A DNA stretch of 6,485 nt from an uncultured Clostridium sp. (GTDB taxonomy: Bacteria > Bacillota > Clostridia > TANB77 > CAG-508): positions 1-6,485 of the forward strand of contig CAMSEM010000070.1 in assembly GCA_947057505.1 (NCBI GenBank), in the 5' to 3' direction. The first letter of the stretch is position 1, and each line of letters starts with the position of its first letter. Shown piece by piece: positions 1 to 6,176 of this stretch. A model generated the notes under the pieces. That model was not told the origin of the DNA. It searched no databases and saw only the letters and a program-made list of their open reading frames with translations. Both the position numbers and the translations under genes were made by a program.

Positions 1-45
1 CGGGATCCTGACCAAAGCTACGTCAGCCACCCCGGCGGTTTCTTG
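1..45. other. GC-rich, apparently foreign segment at the window edge
   Basis: About 64% of bases 1-42 are G or C, whereas the following kilobases are strongly AT-rich. The segment holds a GGATCC (BamHI) site at 3-8 and GC-rich codons such as CCC, GGC and GTC that are rare elsewhere. The composition changes abruptly at about 43-48. Translation in the MBOAT frame stays open but does not look like an MBOAT N-terminus. A chimeric contig end, primer or adapter remnant is the simplest reading; a natural recombination junction cannot be excluded. Confidence 0.5.
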
Positions 46-1287
46 ATGTTAGCCGAAATTTTAGTAGCTTACTTAGGTGCAATACTAATTGAAAAATATA
101 AGAAAAAAAGCTTATTAGTAGCTGTTATTTTTATACATGTTGGACTATTATGTATTTTTAAATATACAGATTTTATGATAGAAAATATCAATCAAGTATT
201 TAGTATGAATTTATCTCTTTTAAAAATCGCTTTACCAATAGGAATATCGTTTTATACCTTTCAAATTCTTAGCTATGTAATTGATGTATATAAAGGAAAA
301 GTAAAAGTACAAAAGAATTTTTTTAAACTTGCAACATATGTATCACTATTTCCACAGTTAATTGCAGGACCAATTGTAAGATATGAAACAATAGAACAAG
401 AATTAGACAACAGAAAACATAGTTTTGAAAATTTTTCTTATGGGGTAAGAAGGTTTACAATAGGCCTTGCTAAGAAGGTACTTATTGCCAATATGCTAGG
501 TGAACTATGTAATCAATTTACTAGTGTAGATGAAAAAAGTGTGGTGTTCTATTGGATATTTGCAATTAGTTATATGTTACAAATCTACTTCGATTTTTCA
601 GCATATTCTGATATGGCAATAGGATTAGGTAGAATATTTGGATTCCATTTCTTAGAAAACTTTAATTATCCATATATTTCAAAAAGCATTACAGAATTTT
701 GGAGAAGGTGGCATATATCACTAAGTTCATGGTTTAAAGACTATGTATATATACCGCTTGGTGGGAATAGAGAAGGTTTGAAAAAGCAAATAAGAAACAT
801 ACTAATTGTATGGGCACTTACTGGAATATGGCATGGAGCAAGTTGGAACTTTATTATATGGGGATTATTATTTGGAATTATTTTAATAATAGAAAAAGTA
901 TTTTTAGGAAAGCTTTTAGAAAAATGGCCAAACTTTTTCAAAAGAATTTATGTATTATTTATTGTTATGATAAGCTTTATTATATTTAATGCACCAAATA
1001 TGGGAGCGGCTTGGCAAAATATTATTGGATTATTTGGAGCAAACAAAGAAAGCTTTATTAATCCATATACACTATATTACCTAAAAAGTTATATAGTAAT
1101 ATTAAGTGTTGCAATAATTGGAGCAACTCCGCTTCTTAAAAATATAACACTAAAATTAAAGAAAAATGAAAAAATAAATAAGATAATTAATTTTTTAGAA
1201 CCAATAGGGATGGTATTACTACTTTTAGTAGTAACTGCTTATTTAGTAGATAATTCTTATAATCCATTTTTATATTTTAGATTTTAA
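1..1287 (+). CDS. MBOAT family O-acyltransferase (AlgI/DltB-like), 5' incomplete
   Basis: Polytopic membrane protein predicted to pass acetyl or other acyl groups across the membrane for O-acylation of an extracellular polysaccharide. Counting from the TTG at 43 (ATG follows at 46), 414 residues are seen. Family hallmarks are FYTFQ and FPQLIAGPIVR in the N-terminal half, FWRRWHISLS (His224) followed by YIPLGGN, and LTGIWHGASWNF, where His264 is the expected catalytic histidine of MBOAT proteins. Many hydrophobic helices flank these. AlgI homologues usually have about 40-60 more residues at the start, so the N-terminus is missing. The frame stays open to base 1, but the residues from 1-42 do not resemble the family and that DNA is GC-rich, unlike the rest. 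The next gene, 15 bases downstream, is the usual SGNH-type partner, so the two form an operon. Family assignment is secure; the exact substrate is unknown. Confidence 0.9.
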   Translation, partial: RDPDQSYVSHPGGFLMLAEILVAYLGAILIEKYKKKSLLVAVIFIHVGLLCIFKYTDFMIENINQVFSMNLSLLKIALPIGISFYTFQILSYVIDVYKGKVKVQKNFFKLATYVSLFPQLIAGPIVRYETIEQELDNRKHSFENFSYGVRRFTIGLAKKVLIANMLGELCNQFTSVDEKSVVFYWIFAISYMLQIYFDFSAYSDMAIGLGRIFGFHFLENFNYPYISKSITEFWRRWHISLSSWFKDYVYIPLGGNREGLKKQIRNILIVWALTGIWHGASWNFIIWGLLFGIILIIEKVFLGKLLEKWPNFFKRIYVLFIVMISFIIFNAPNMGAAWQNIIGLFGANKESFINPYTLYYLKSYIVILSVAIIGATPLLKNITLKLKKNEKINKIINFLEPIGMVLLLLVVTAYLVDNSYNPFLYFRF

Positions 1288-1289
1288 GC

Positions 1290-1297
1290 AAGGAGGT
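1290..1297 (+). promoter_or_regulatory. Ribosome binding site of the DHHW/SGNH-like gene
   Basis: AAGGAGGT lies just after the MBOAT stop (1285-1287) and five bases before the ATG at 1303. It is a near-perfect anti-Shine-Dalgarno match and fixes the start of the downstream gene. No promoter or terminator fits in the 15-base gap, so the two genes are probably cotranscribed. Confidence 0.8.
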
Positions 1298-1302
1298 ATT
1301 TC

Positions 1303-2391
1303 ATGAACGATAAAACAAAAAATGTAGTAGTAACCATTGTATTCCTATTTGTTATTATCATAATGTTAATTGCTAATATCATCAAAAAAGATACACCAAT
1401 ATCCTTAGCAGAAAGAAGAAAATTGCAACAATTTCCTAGATTTTCAATAGAAGAATTATTAAAAGGAAGTTTCTTTGAAAAATTTGAAAAATATACAATG
1501 GACCAATTTGTACAAAGAGAAACATTTAGAACATTAAAAGCCAATATAGAGATGAAGGTACTAAAAAAACAAGATAGTAACAATATTTATGAGTATCATA
1601 AAAGATTAGTTGAACAAATTTATCCATTAAATGAAAAGTCGGTAGAGAATATAACTAAAAAGATGAATGAAATTAATCAAAGATATTTAAAACAAACAAA
1701 TAAAATATATTATACAATTGTTCCAGATAAAAACTACTTCGTAAATGATAATCATTTGAAACTAGATTATCAAAAATTGCAAGATAAGATGAAAGAAAAT
1801 CTGCAATGGGCAAATTATATTAATATATTTGATTGTTTAGATTTATTTTGTTATTATGCAACAGATTCGCATTGGAAACAAGAAAAATTGCAAAAGGTTG
1901 TAGATAGAATAGATGCTAACATGAACTTAAATTTAGAAGGAAATTATGAAGAAAAGAAAATAGTAGATTTTAAAGGCGTATATGCAGGACAATTGCCAAT
2001 AACAATAGATAATGATGAAATACGAGTACTAACAAATCAAATAATAGAAAATTCTATGGTGTACAACCACGAAACAAACCAAAAAACAAAAATATATAAT
2101 ATAGAAAAAGTAAATGCACCAGACAAATATGATATTTATTTATCAGGTGCCACTCCATTATTAACAATAGAAAATCCGCAAGGAAATAAAGAAAAAGAAC
2201 TAATTGTTTTTAGAGATTCTTATGGTAGTAGTTTAATTCCACTATTAGTAGAAGGATATCATAAAATAACAGTAATTGATACTAGATACATATCTCCCAA
2301 GATATTAGAAAAGTATGTAGAATTTGAAAACAAGGAGATATTATTTGTTTACAGTACTTTATTAATTAATAATAGTACATCTTTAAAATAG
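1303..2391 (+). CDS. DHHW/AlgX-like SGNH-fold protein, O-acetylation partner of the MBOAT protein
   Basis: A 362-residue protein with a short basic N-terminus, one hydrophobic helix (about residues 8-27) and a large domain expected outside the membrane. It carries the two signature blocks of the AlgJ/AlgX/DHHW group: TDSHW (Asp188, His190; the group's D-x-H-W acid/base motif) and FRDSYG (Ser306 as predicted nucleophile). In the alginate and related systems such proteins take the acyl group exported by the MBOAT partner and place it on the polysaccharide. That role here is inferred from family and from its place 15 bases behind the MBOAT gene. The start at ATG 1303 is set by the AAGGAGGT site. 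The first x of the motif is Ser rather than the His of DHHW or Thr of DTHW, but the catalytic Asp and His are kept. Catalytic function is likely but untested; the substrate is unknown. Confidence 0.82.
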   Translation: MNDKTKNVVVTIVFLFVIIIMLIANIIKKDTPISLAERRKLQQFPRFSIEELLKGSFFEKFEKYTMDQFVQRETFRTLKANIEMKVLKKQDSNNIYEYHKRLVEQIYPLNEKSVENITKKMNEINQRYLKQTNKIYYTIVPDKNYFVNDNHLKLDYQKLQDKMKENLQWANYINIFDCLDLFCYYATDSHWKQEKLQKVVDRIDANMNLNLEGNYEEKKIVDFKGVYAGQLPITIDNDEIRVLTNQIIENSMVYNHETNQKTKIYNIEKVNAPDKYDIYLSGATPLLTIENPQGNKEKELIVFRDSYGSSLIPLLVEGYHKITVIDTRYISPKILEKYVEFENKEILFVYSTLLINNSTSLK

Positions 2392-2401
2392 AAGAACATA
2401 T

Positions 2402-2439
2402 GAGGGTTCCTATTCTAGGACACCCTCTTCTTACTTTTT
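2402..2439 (+). terminator. Intrinsic terminator after the O-acetylation pair
   Basis: A hairpin begins ten bases past the stop of the DHHW gene. GAGGGT (2402-2407) pairs with ACCCTC (2422-2427), and TCCTA (2408-2412) with TAGGA (2416-2420). There is a three-base loop and one bulged C at 2421. A T-rich run (TTCTTACTTTTT) follows. This separates the upstream operon from uvrB. Confidence 0.8.
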
Positions 2440-2460
2440 ATAGAAAAAATGAAAAAACTA

Positions 2461-2489
2461 TTTAAAACAAAACAAAAATTTGATATAAT
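2461..2489 (+). promoter_or_regulatory. Predicted sigma-A promoter of uvrB
   Basis: A consensus TATAAT lies at 2484-2489, with a weak TTTAAA at 2461-2466 in the -35 place, 17 bases upstream. Transcription would start near 2496, leaving only about 15 bases before the ATG at 2511, just enough for the GAAGGTGA ribosome site (2498-2505). No LexA-type operator was recognised. Confidence 0.6.
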
Positions 2490-2510
2490 GCAAAGAAGAA
2501 GGTGAATAAA

Positions 2511-4467
2511 ATGTTTAAATTACAATCAAAATACCAGCCAACAGGTGACCAACCTAAGGCTATAGATTATCTTAGCAAAGGAATAGAAGAAGGCAAAAAG
2601 TTTCAAACGTTACTTGGAGTAACAGGCTCTCGGTAAAACCTTTACAATGGCAAACATCATACAAAAAGTACAAAAACCAACCCTTGTTTTAGCACATAAC
2701 AAAACATTAGCTGGGCAATTATACTCAGAGTTTAAAGAATTTTTCCCAGAAAATAATGTGGAGTATTTTGTTTCTTACTATGATTATTATCAACCAGAAG
2801 CATATATACCACAGTCAGACACTTACATTGAAAAAGACTCTTCTGTTAATGATGAAATAGACAAGCTTCGCCATTCAGCAACAGCTTCTTTATTTGAAAC
2901 AAAAGATGTTATCATTGTTGCCTCTGTATCTTGTATTTATGGCTTAGGCGACCCAATAGACTATGAACATTTAACTGTCTCTTTAAGACCAGGTGTGAAA
3001 GCAGAAAGAAACGAAATACTAAAAAAATTAATTAATATGCAATATACAAGAAGTGAGTTAGAATTTAAAAGAGGAACTTTTAGAGCTAAAGGAGATATTG
3101 TAGAAATTTATCCATCTGCTGAAAGTGAAACAGCAATTAGAGTAGAATTTTGGGGAGAAGAAATTGAAAAAATATCTGAAATAAATCCACTAACAGGAAA
3201 AGCCATCAGCACAAGGCAACATATTATGATATTTCCAAACTCACATTATGCTACAACTAGAGAAAAAATGGAAAAAGCAATTGTAACTATAGAAGAAGAA
3301 ATGCAAGAAAGGGTAAAATATTTTAAAGAAAATAATAAATTAATAGAAGCTCAAAGAATAGAAGAAAGAACCAATTTTGATATTGAAATGATGCGAGAAA
3401 CTGGCTTTTGCCAAGGTATTGAAAACTATTCTAGACATATTAGTGGAAGAGAGCCTGGCAGTAGCCCATATACCTTATTTGACTATTTTCCAAAAGACTT
3501 TTTACTTATGATAGACGAATCACATGCTACTGTTCCACAAGTAAGAGCTATGTATAATGGAGACAGAGCAAGAAAAGAATCTTTAATAAAATATGGCTTT
3601 AGACTTCCATCTGCCTTTGACAATAGGCCACTTAAATTTGAAGAATTTGAAAAAAGAATTCATCAATGTATATTTGTAAGTGCCACACCAGCAGACTATG
3701 AAAAACAGCATGCTAAAGATAATGTAGTAGAACAAATTATTCGTCCTACGGGATTATTAGACCCTAAAATAGAAGTAAAACCAGTTACAAATCAAATAGA
3801 CGATTTAATAGAACAAATACATGAAAGAGTAGAAAAAAAGCAAAGAATATTAGTAACTACTTTAACCAAAAAGATGGCAGAAGATTTAACCACTTACTTA
3901 GCTGGAATTGATATAAAAGTAAAATATATGCACTCAGATATCAAAGCTTTAGAAAGAATGGAAATTATTAGAGATTTACGTTTGGGCGAGTTTGATGTCT
4001 TAGTTGGAATCAACTTATTAAGAGAAGGGCTAGATATTCCAGAGGTTTCATTAGTAGCCATACTAGATGCCGATAAAGAAGGATTTTTACGTTCTGAAAG
4101 ATCTTTAATACAAACAATTGGACGTGCTGCTAGAAACACAGAAGGAAAAGTAATTATGTATGCAGATGAGCTAACAGAAAGCATGGAAAAGGCAATTAGT
4201 GAAACAAACCGTAGAAGAGAAATTCAAGAAGCATATAACAAAGAACATGGCATTACACCACAAACCATCCAAAAAGAAATTAGAGATACGATTAGAGCAA
4301 GCTTTGTAGAAGATATACAAGAAGAATATAACATAGATAAACAAACAGACATAAAAGATATTATTGCAAAACTAACAGATGAAATGCTAAAATATGCTAG
4401 TGAAATGGAATTTGAAAAAGCAGCAGAAATTAGGGATAGGATTAAAGAACTTGAAAATATGGTATAA
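2511..4467 (+). CDS. uvrB: Excinuclease ABC subunit B, with an apparent +1 frameshift at codon 41
   Basis: DNA-damage recognition helicase of nucleotide excision repair: UvrA loads it onto DNA and it recruits UvrC. Starting at ATG 2511 (GAAGGTGA six bases before), 40 codons match UvrB up to GVTGS. The next codon is CGG at 2631 and then TAA. Skipping C2631 gives GGT AAA ACC, restoring the P-loop GVTGSGKT (residues 36-43) and an open frame to 4467. The joined protein is 651 residues, normal for UvrB. The damage-probing hairpin YYDYYQPEAYIP is at 89-100, the DESH box at 335-338, motif VI QTIGRAARN at 534-542, and the UVR domain that contacts UvrC is at the C-terminus. There are no other lesions, so the gene looks functional if recoded. 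A fresh start at ATG 2647 would lose the P-loop and has no ribosome site. The identity is certain. Whether the extra base is recoded, a mutation or a read error is open. Confidence 0.93.
2628..2640 (+). other. Candidate +1 recoding site in uvrB at in-frame CGG
   Basis: In the frame of the uvrB start the codons read TCT CGG TAA. In the +1 frame, after omission of C2631, they read TCT GGT AAA ACC, giving Ser-Gly-Lys-Thr, the heart of the Walker A motif. The glycine is essentially invariant, so the repair is unambiguous apart from choosing C2631 or T2630 as the extra base (TCC would also be Ser). The unshifted product would be a 41-residue peptide. Confidence 0.6.
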
Positions 4468-4499
4468 TGTTATTTATTAATAAATTAAGAAAAAATATA

Positions 4500-4528
4500 T
4501 TGTATTTTTGTATAGAAATAGGTATAAT
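4500..4528 (+). promoter_or_regulatory. Predicted promoter of the PF06541-family gene
   Basis: TTGTAT (4500-4505) and a consensus TATAAT (4523-4528) are 17 bases apart, in the 94-base gap behind uvrB. A start near 4535 leaves room for the ribosome site at 4547-4554. No hairpin terminator separates uvrB from this promoter, so read-through from uvrB is possible as well. Confidence 0.55.
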
Positions 4529-4546
4529 AATGAATGCAATAATAAA

Positions 4547-4554
4547 AAGAGGAG
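4547..4554 (+). promoter_or_regulatory. Ribosome binding site deciding the start at ATG 4562
   Basis: AAGAGGAG lies seven bases before ATG 4562. The open frame extends upstream to an ATG at 4508, but that one lies ahead of the predicted transcription start, has no ribosome site, and would add a charged non-family peptide. The start is therefore 4562. Confidence 0.75.
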
Positions 4555-4561
4555 AAAACTT

Positions 4562-5438
4562 ATGGAATATAGTGTTGCCACTTATTTTTTATATTTTTTA
4601 ATCATTGCTATTTGTGGTTGGATTATGGAAGTAACTTTGCAATTAATTCAAAAACACAAATTTGCAGATAGAGGTTTTTTAATAGGCCCATATTGTCCAA
4701 TATATGGAGTAGGACGGAGTGCTAATTACACTTGGTTTAACTAGATTAGAAGCTTATCCAGTAGCATTGTTTTGTGTAGCAATTGTGGTTTGTGCTATAC
4801 TAGAATATGCAACTAGCTATGTTATGGAAAAAGTTTTTCATGCAAGATGGTGGGACTATAGTGAAAATAAATTTAATATTAATGGAAGAATTTGCTTAGA
4901 AACCATTATTCCTTTTGGAATTCTAGGGGTATTACTAATTTATGCAGTAAATCCATTTATTTTTGGAATTTTAGAAAAAGTACCACAAAATATACTAAAC
5001 TTTACTGCTATTATGTTAGCAATATTATTTGCAGTAGATTTCATAGTTTCTTTAAAAGTAATTTCTAATGTAAGCTCTATAACTAAAAAAATAGATAAAG
5101 AAAATCCAAAAGACAATACCGAAGAAATATCAAAAAAAGTAAAAGAATTTTTAAAAGGAAAATCAGTTTTAAATAGAAGGTTAGTAAATGCTTTTCCAAA
5201 ACTAACTGCTATTTTAAAAGAAAAAAGTGAGGTAATAAAGCAAAAAACACTAGATGTAAAAGAAGAAATTAGTACAAAAGCGGTAGAAATGAAGGAAGAC
5301 TTTACAGAAAAAGCAAACGAAGTAAAAGAAGAAATGAAAGAAGGCATTAATCAAACATCTAGAATTGTAAAACATAATATAAAAAAAGTAAAGCATAAAA
5401 ATAAAATGAAAAAGTTAAATCAAAGGGAAAGAAGGTAA
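4562..5438 (+). CDS. PF06541-family (putative ABC transporter type IV/CmpB-like) membrane protein with coiled tail, +1 frameshift at codon 52
   Basis: Multi-pass membrane protein of the family labelled 'putative ABC transporter permease' (PF06541); its biochemical role is not established. The first 51 codons carry the family's first helix (residues 7-26) and the hallmark RGFLIGPYCPIYG. The frame then meets CGG at 4715 and ends nine codons later at a TAG (4742). Skipping C4715 gives GGA GTG CTA and an open frame to 5438, which continues the family sequence: further helices, and HARWWDYSENKFNINGR with WWDY at 96-99. The joined length is 291 residues. About 115 residues after the last helix are highly charged and predicted helical, with three 11-residue repeats (232-264). 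The downstream part alone could begin at GTG 4719, but it would lack the first helix and the hallmark motif. The small ORF at 5445 follows six bases on, so they are likely cotranscribed. Confidence 0.85.
4712..4724 (+). other. Candidate +1 recoding site in the PF06541 gene at in-frame CGG
   Basis: The starting frame reads GGA CGG AGT GCT. Omitting C4715 gives GGA GGA GTG CTA, so the protein runs YGVG-G-VLITLG, as expected where family members have YGxG followed by a hydrophobic helix. As in uvrB, the base skipped is the C of an in-frame CGG and the restored codon is GGN (Gly). The placement is slightly less tightly fixed than in uvrB, because a four-base insertion (CGGA) would also restore the frame. 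Confidence 0.55.
5256..5354 (+). repeat. Three tandem 11-residue coding repeats in the charged tail
   Basis: The translation of this stretch falls into VKEEISTKAVE, MKEDFTEKANE and VKEEMKEGINQ. Each unit starts with a hydrophobic residue, then Lys and acidic residues, with a second hydrophobic position in the middle. An 11-residue period is typical of right-handed or amphipathic helices that lie on membranes or form coiled coils. The DNA itself is diverged, so this is a protein-level repeat. Confidence 0.6.
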
Positions 5439-5444
5439 CTTAAA

Positions 5445-5591
5445 ATGGGATTACTTCATAATAAAGAAAATGAAAATATAGACTTAGCTAAGCAAATGCT
5501 AAATTTAGGACTAGATATTGAACAAATTTGTGAACTTACAAAACTTTCTAAAGAAGAAATTGAACAATTAATAACTAAAAACGAGACCTAA
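5445..5591 (+). CDS. Small 48-residue helical protein, similar to the C-terminal tail of Rpn-type nucleases
   Basis: ATG 5445 follows the preceding stop by six bases and has GAAGGT (5431-5436) as a ribosome site inside the end of that gene, so it is probably translated from the same message. The 48 residues include AKQMLNLGLDIEQICELTKL and then SKEEIEQL. This is the pattern of a small helix-turn-helix: a first helix, the phrase GLDIEQICELTKLS, then a second helix. Very similar phrases end the Rpn/PD-(D/E)XK 'transposase' proteins of Firmicutes. There is no nuclease domain here or upstream, so it is either a stand-alone protein or the remnant tail of one. Its TAA stop (5589-5591) lies in the left arm of the terminator hairpin. 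Function unknown. Confidence 0.6.
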   Translation: MGLLHNKENENIDLAKQMLNLGLDIEQICELTKLSKEEIEQLITKNET

Positions 5592-5630
5592 TAATAGACT
5601 GAACTTTTAGTTCAGTCTATTATTAGGTCT
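5584..5630. terminator. Perfect 22-bp bidirectional terminator hairpin between convergent genes
   Basis: Bases 5584-5605 and 5609-5630 are exact reverse complements, with a TTT loop at 5606-5608. On the minus strand the hairpin is followed by CGTTTTTAG, a good uridine tract, so it should end rnhA transcripts efficiently. On the plus strand the following bases (ATAATTCCTT) are a poorer tract. The left arm contains the stop of the small ORF, and the right arm contains two of the three bases of the rnhA stop. Confidence 0.85.
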
Positions 5631-6063
5631 ATAATTCCTTAATAGCATTTCTAGCAAGCTCATCACAACGATTATTATACTGATTATCACTATGACCTTT
5701 TACCTTATGAAAAGTAACATCATGTACTTTGGTAAGCCCTAAAAGTTCTTGCCATAATTCTTTATTTTTTACCTCTTCTTTATTAGAATTCTTCCAGTTA
5801 TTTTTTATCCAGCCCCAAATCCAATTTTGCAAAAAGGCATTTACCACATAAGCACTATCACTATATAAATCTACCTTACAAGGCCTTTTTAATAATTTTA
5901 AAGCTTCTATAACAGCTGTAAGTTCCATAATATTATTCGTGGTATTTTTTTGACCACCAGAAATTTCTTTGCTATTTTCACCCATCATTAAAAGTGCACC
6001 ATAGCCACCAGGACCAGGATTGCCACTACAAGCACCATCAGTATAAATTGTAACTTCCTCCAT
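5629..6063 (-). CDS. rnhA: Ribonuclease HI
   Basis: Endonuclease that cuts the RNA strand of RNA-DNA hybrids (R-loops, primers), cytoplasmic. The 144 residues match the RNase HI fold from end to end: VTIYTDGACSGNPGPGGYG at the start, then NNIMELTAVIEAL, YSDSAYVV, and VKGHSDNQYNNRCDELA at the end. The acidic catalytic set is complete: Asp9, Glu47, Asp69 and Asp134, with His124 also present. The WIWGWIKNNWKNS stretch is the basic 'handle' region of the bacterial HI type. The start at 6063 gives the usual N-terminus and has AAAGGAG (plus-strand 6075-6081) 11 bases ahead; an in-frame ATG at 6087 has no ribosome site. It is convergent with the small ORF and divergent from tmcAL. It contains no CGG codon, and its one CGT (Arg132) is ordinary. 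Confidence 0.95.
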   Translation of the reverse strand: MEEVTIYTDGACSGNPGPGGYGALLMMGENSKEISGGQKNTTNNIMELTAVIEALKLLKRPCKVDLYSDSAYVVNAFLQNWIWGWIKNNWKNSNKEEVKNKELWQELLGLTKVHDVTFHKVKGHSDNQYNNRCDELARNAIKEL

Positions 6064-6086
6064 AAATATTTTTTCTCCTTTATACA

Positions 6087-6115
6087 TTGTAAAATATTAC
6101 TTTTTATGGTATTAT
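6087..6115 (+). promoter_or_regulatory. Predicted promoter of tmcAL, overlapping the rnhA promoter
   Basis: TTGTAA (6087-6092) and TATTAT (6110-6115) are 17 bases apart. The -10 box shares its bases with the rnhA -10 box on the other strand (6111-6116), so the two polymerase sites overlap. A start near 6122 leaves about 55 bases of leader before ATG 6177. Confidence 0.5.
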
Positions 6116-6138
6116 ATCAATAAATGAAAAGAAGTCAA
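6111..6138 (-). promoter_or_regulatory. Predicted promoter of rnhA
   Basis: On the minus strand, TTGACT (plus 6133-6138) and TATAAT (plus 6111-6116) are 16 bases apart, close to the sigma-A consensus. Transcription would begin near 6104, about 40 bases before the rnhA start, with the AAAGGAG site in between. Confidence 0.7.
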
Positions 6139-6158
6139 TAAAATATGCAAAAATAAAG

Positions 6159-6164
6159 AGGAGG
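6159..6164 (+). promoter_or_regulatory. Ribosome binding site of tmcAL
   Basis: AGGAGG matches the 16S tail fully, but it lies 12 bases before ATG 6177, longer than usual. No in-frame alternative start lies nearer, and the conserved N-terminus begins directly after this ATG, so the start stands. Confidence 0.7.
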
Positions 6165-6176
6165 TTTCTTTGTAAA

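Noticed and set aside
2511..2636. uvrB as a simple pseudogene
   Set aside because: A single extra base is the only defect in about 650 codons, all family motifs are intact on both sides, and a second gene nearby has the same kind of break at the same codon. Read error or recoding explains this better than decay.
2625..2640. prfB-style slippery site (CTT TGA C with upstream Shine-Dalgarno)
   Set aside because: There is no CUU-UGA, no internal AGGGGG-type sequence at the required distance, and the P-site codon TCT would not re-pair at +1 (CTC).
2647..4467. Independent start of UvrB at ATG 2647
   Set aside because: It would remove the P-loop and the N-terminal 45 residues, and no Shine-Dalgarno sequence precedes it. 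The upstream 40 codons clearly belong to UvrB.
4463..4468. TATAAT overlapping the uvrB stop as a promoter
   Set aside because: No plausible -35 box lies 16-18 bases upstream; the TATAAT at 4523 with TTGTAT at 4500 is better placed.
4508..4561. Upstream extension of the PF06541 gene to ATG 4508
   Set aside because: It lies between the -35 and -10 boxes, lacks a ribosome site, and encodes a charged peptide not typical of the family. ATG 4562 has AAGAGGAG at proper distance.
741..5347. Minus-strand open frames at 741-941, 1284-1583, 3894-4184 and 4940-5347
   Set aside because: Each is the antisense shadow of a well-supported plus-strand gene, without family resemblance or ribosome site.
6064..6087. 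rnhA start at the ATG on plus-strand 6087
   Set aside because: It has no ribosome site ahead of it, and its extra eight residues contain the Shine-Dalgarno AAAGGAG that serves the ATG at 6063.
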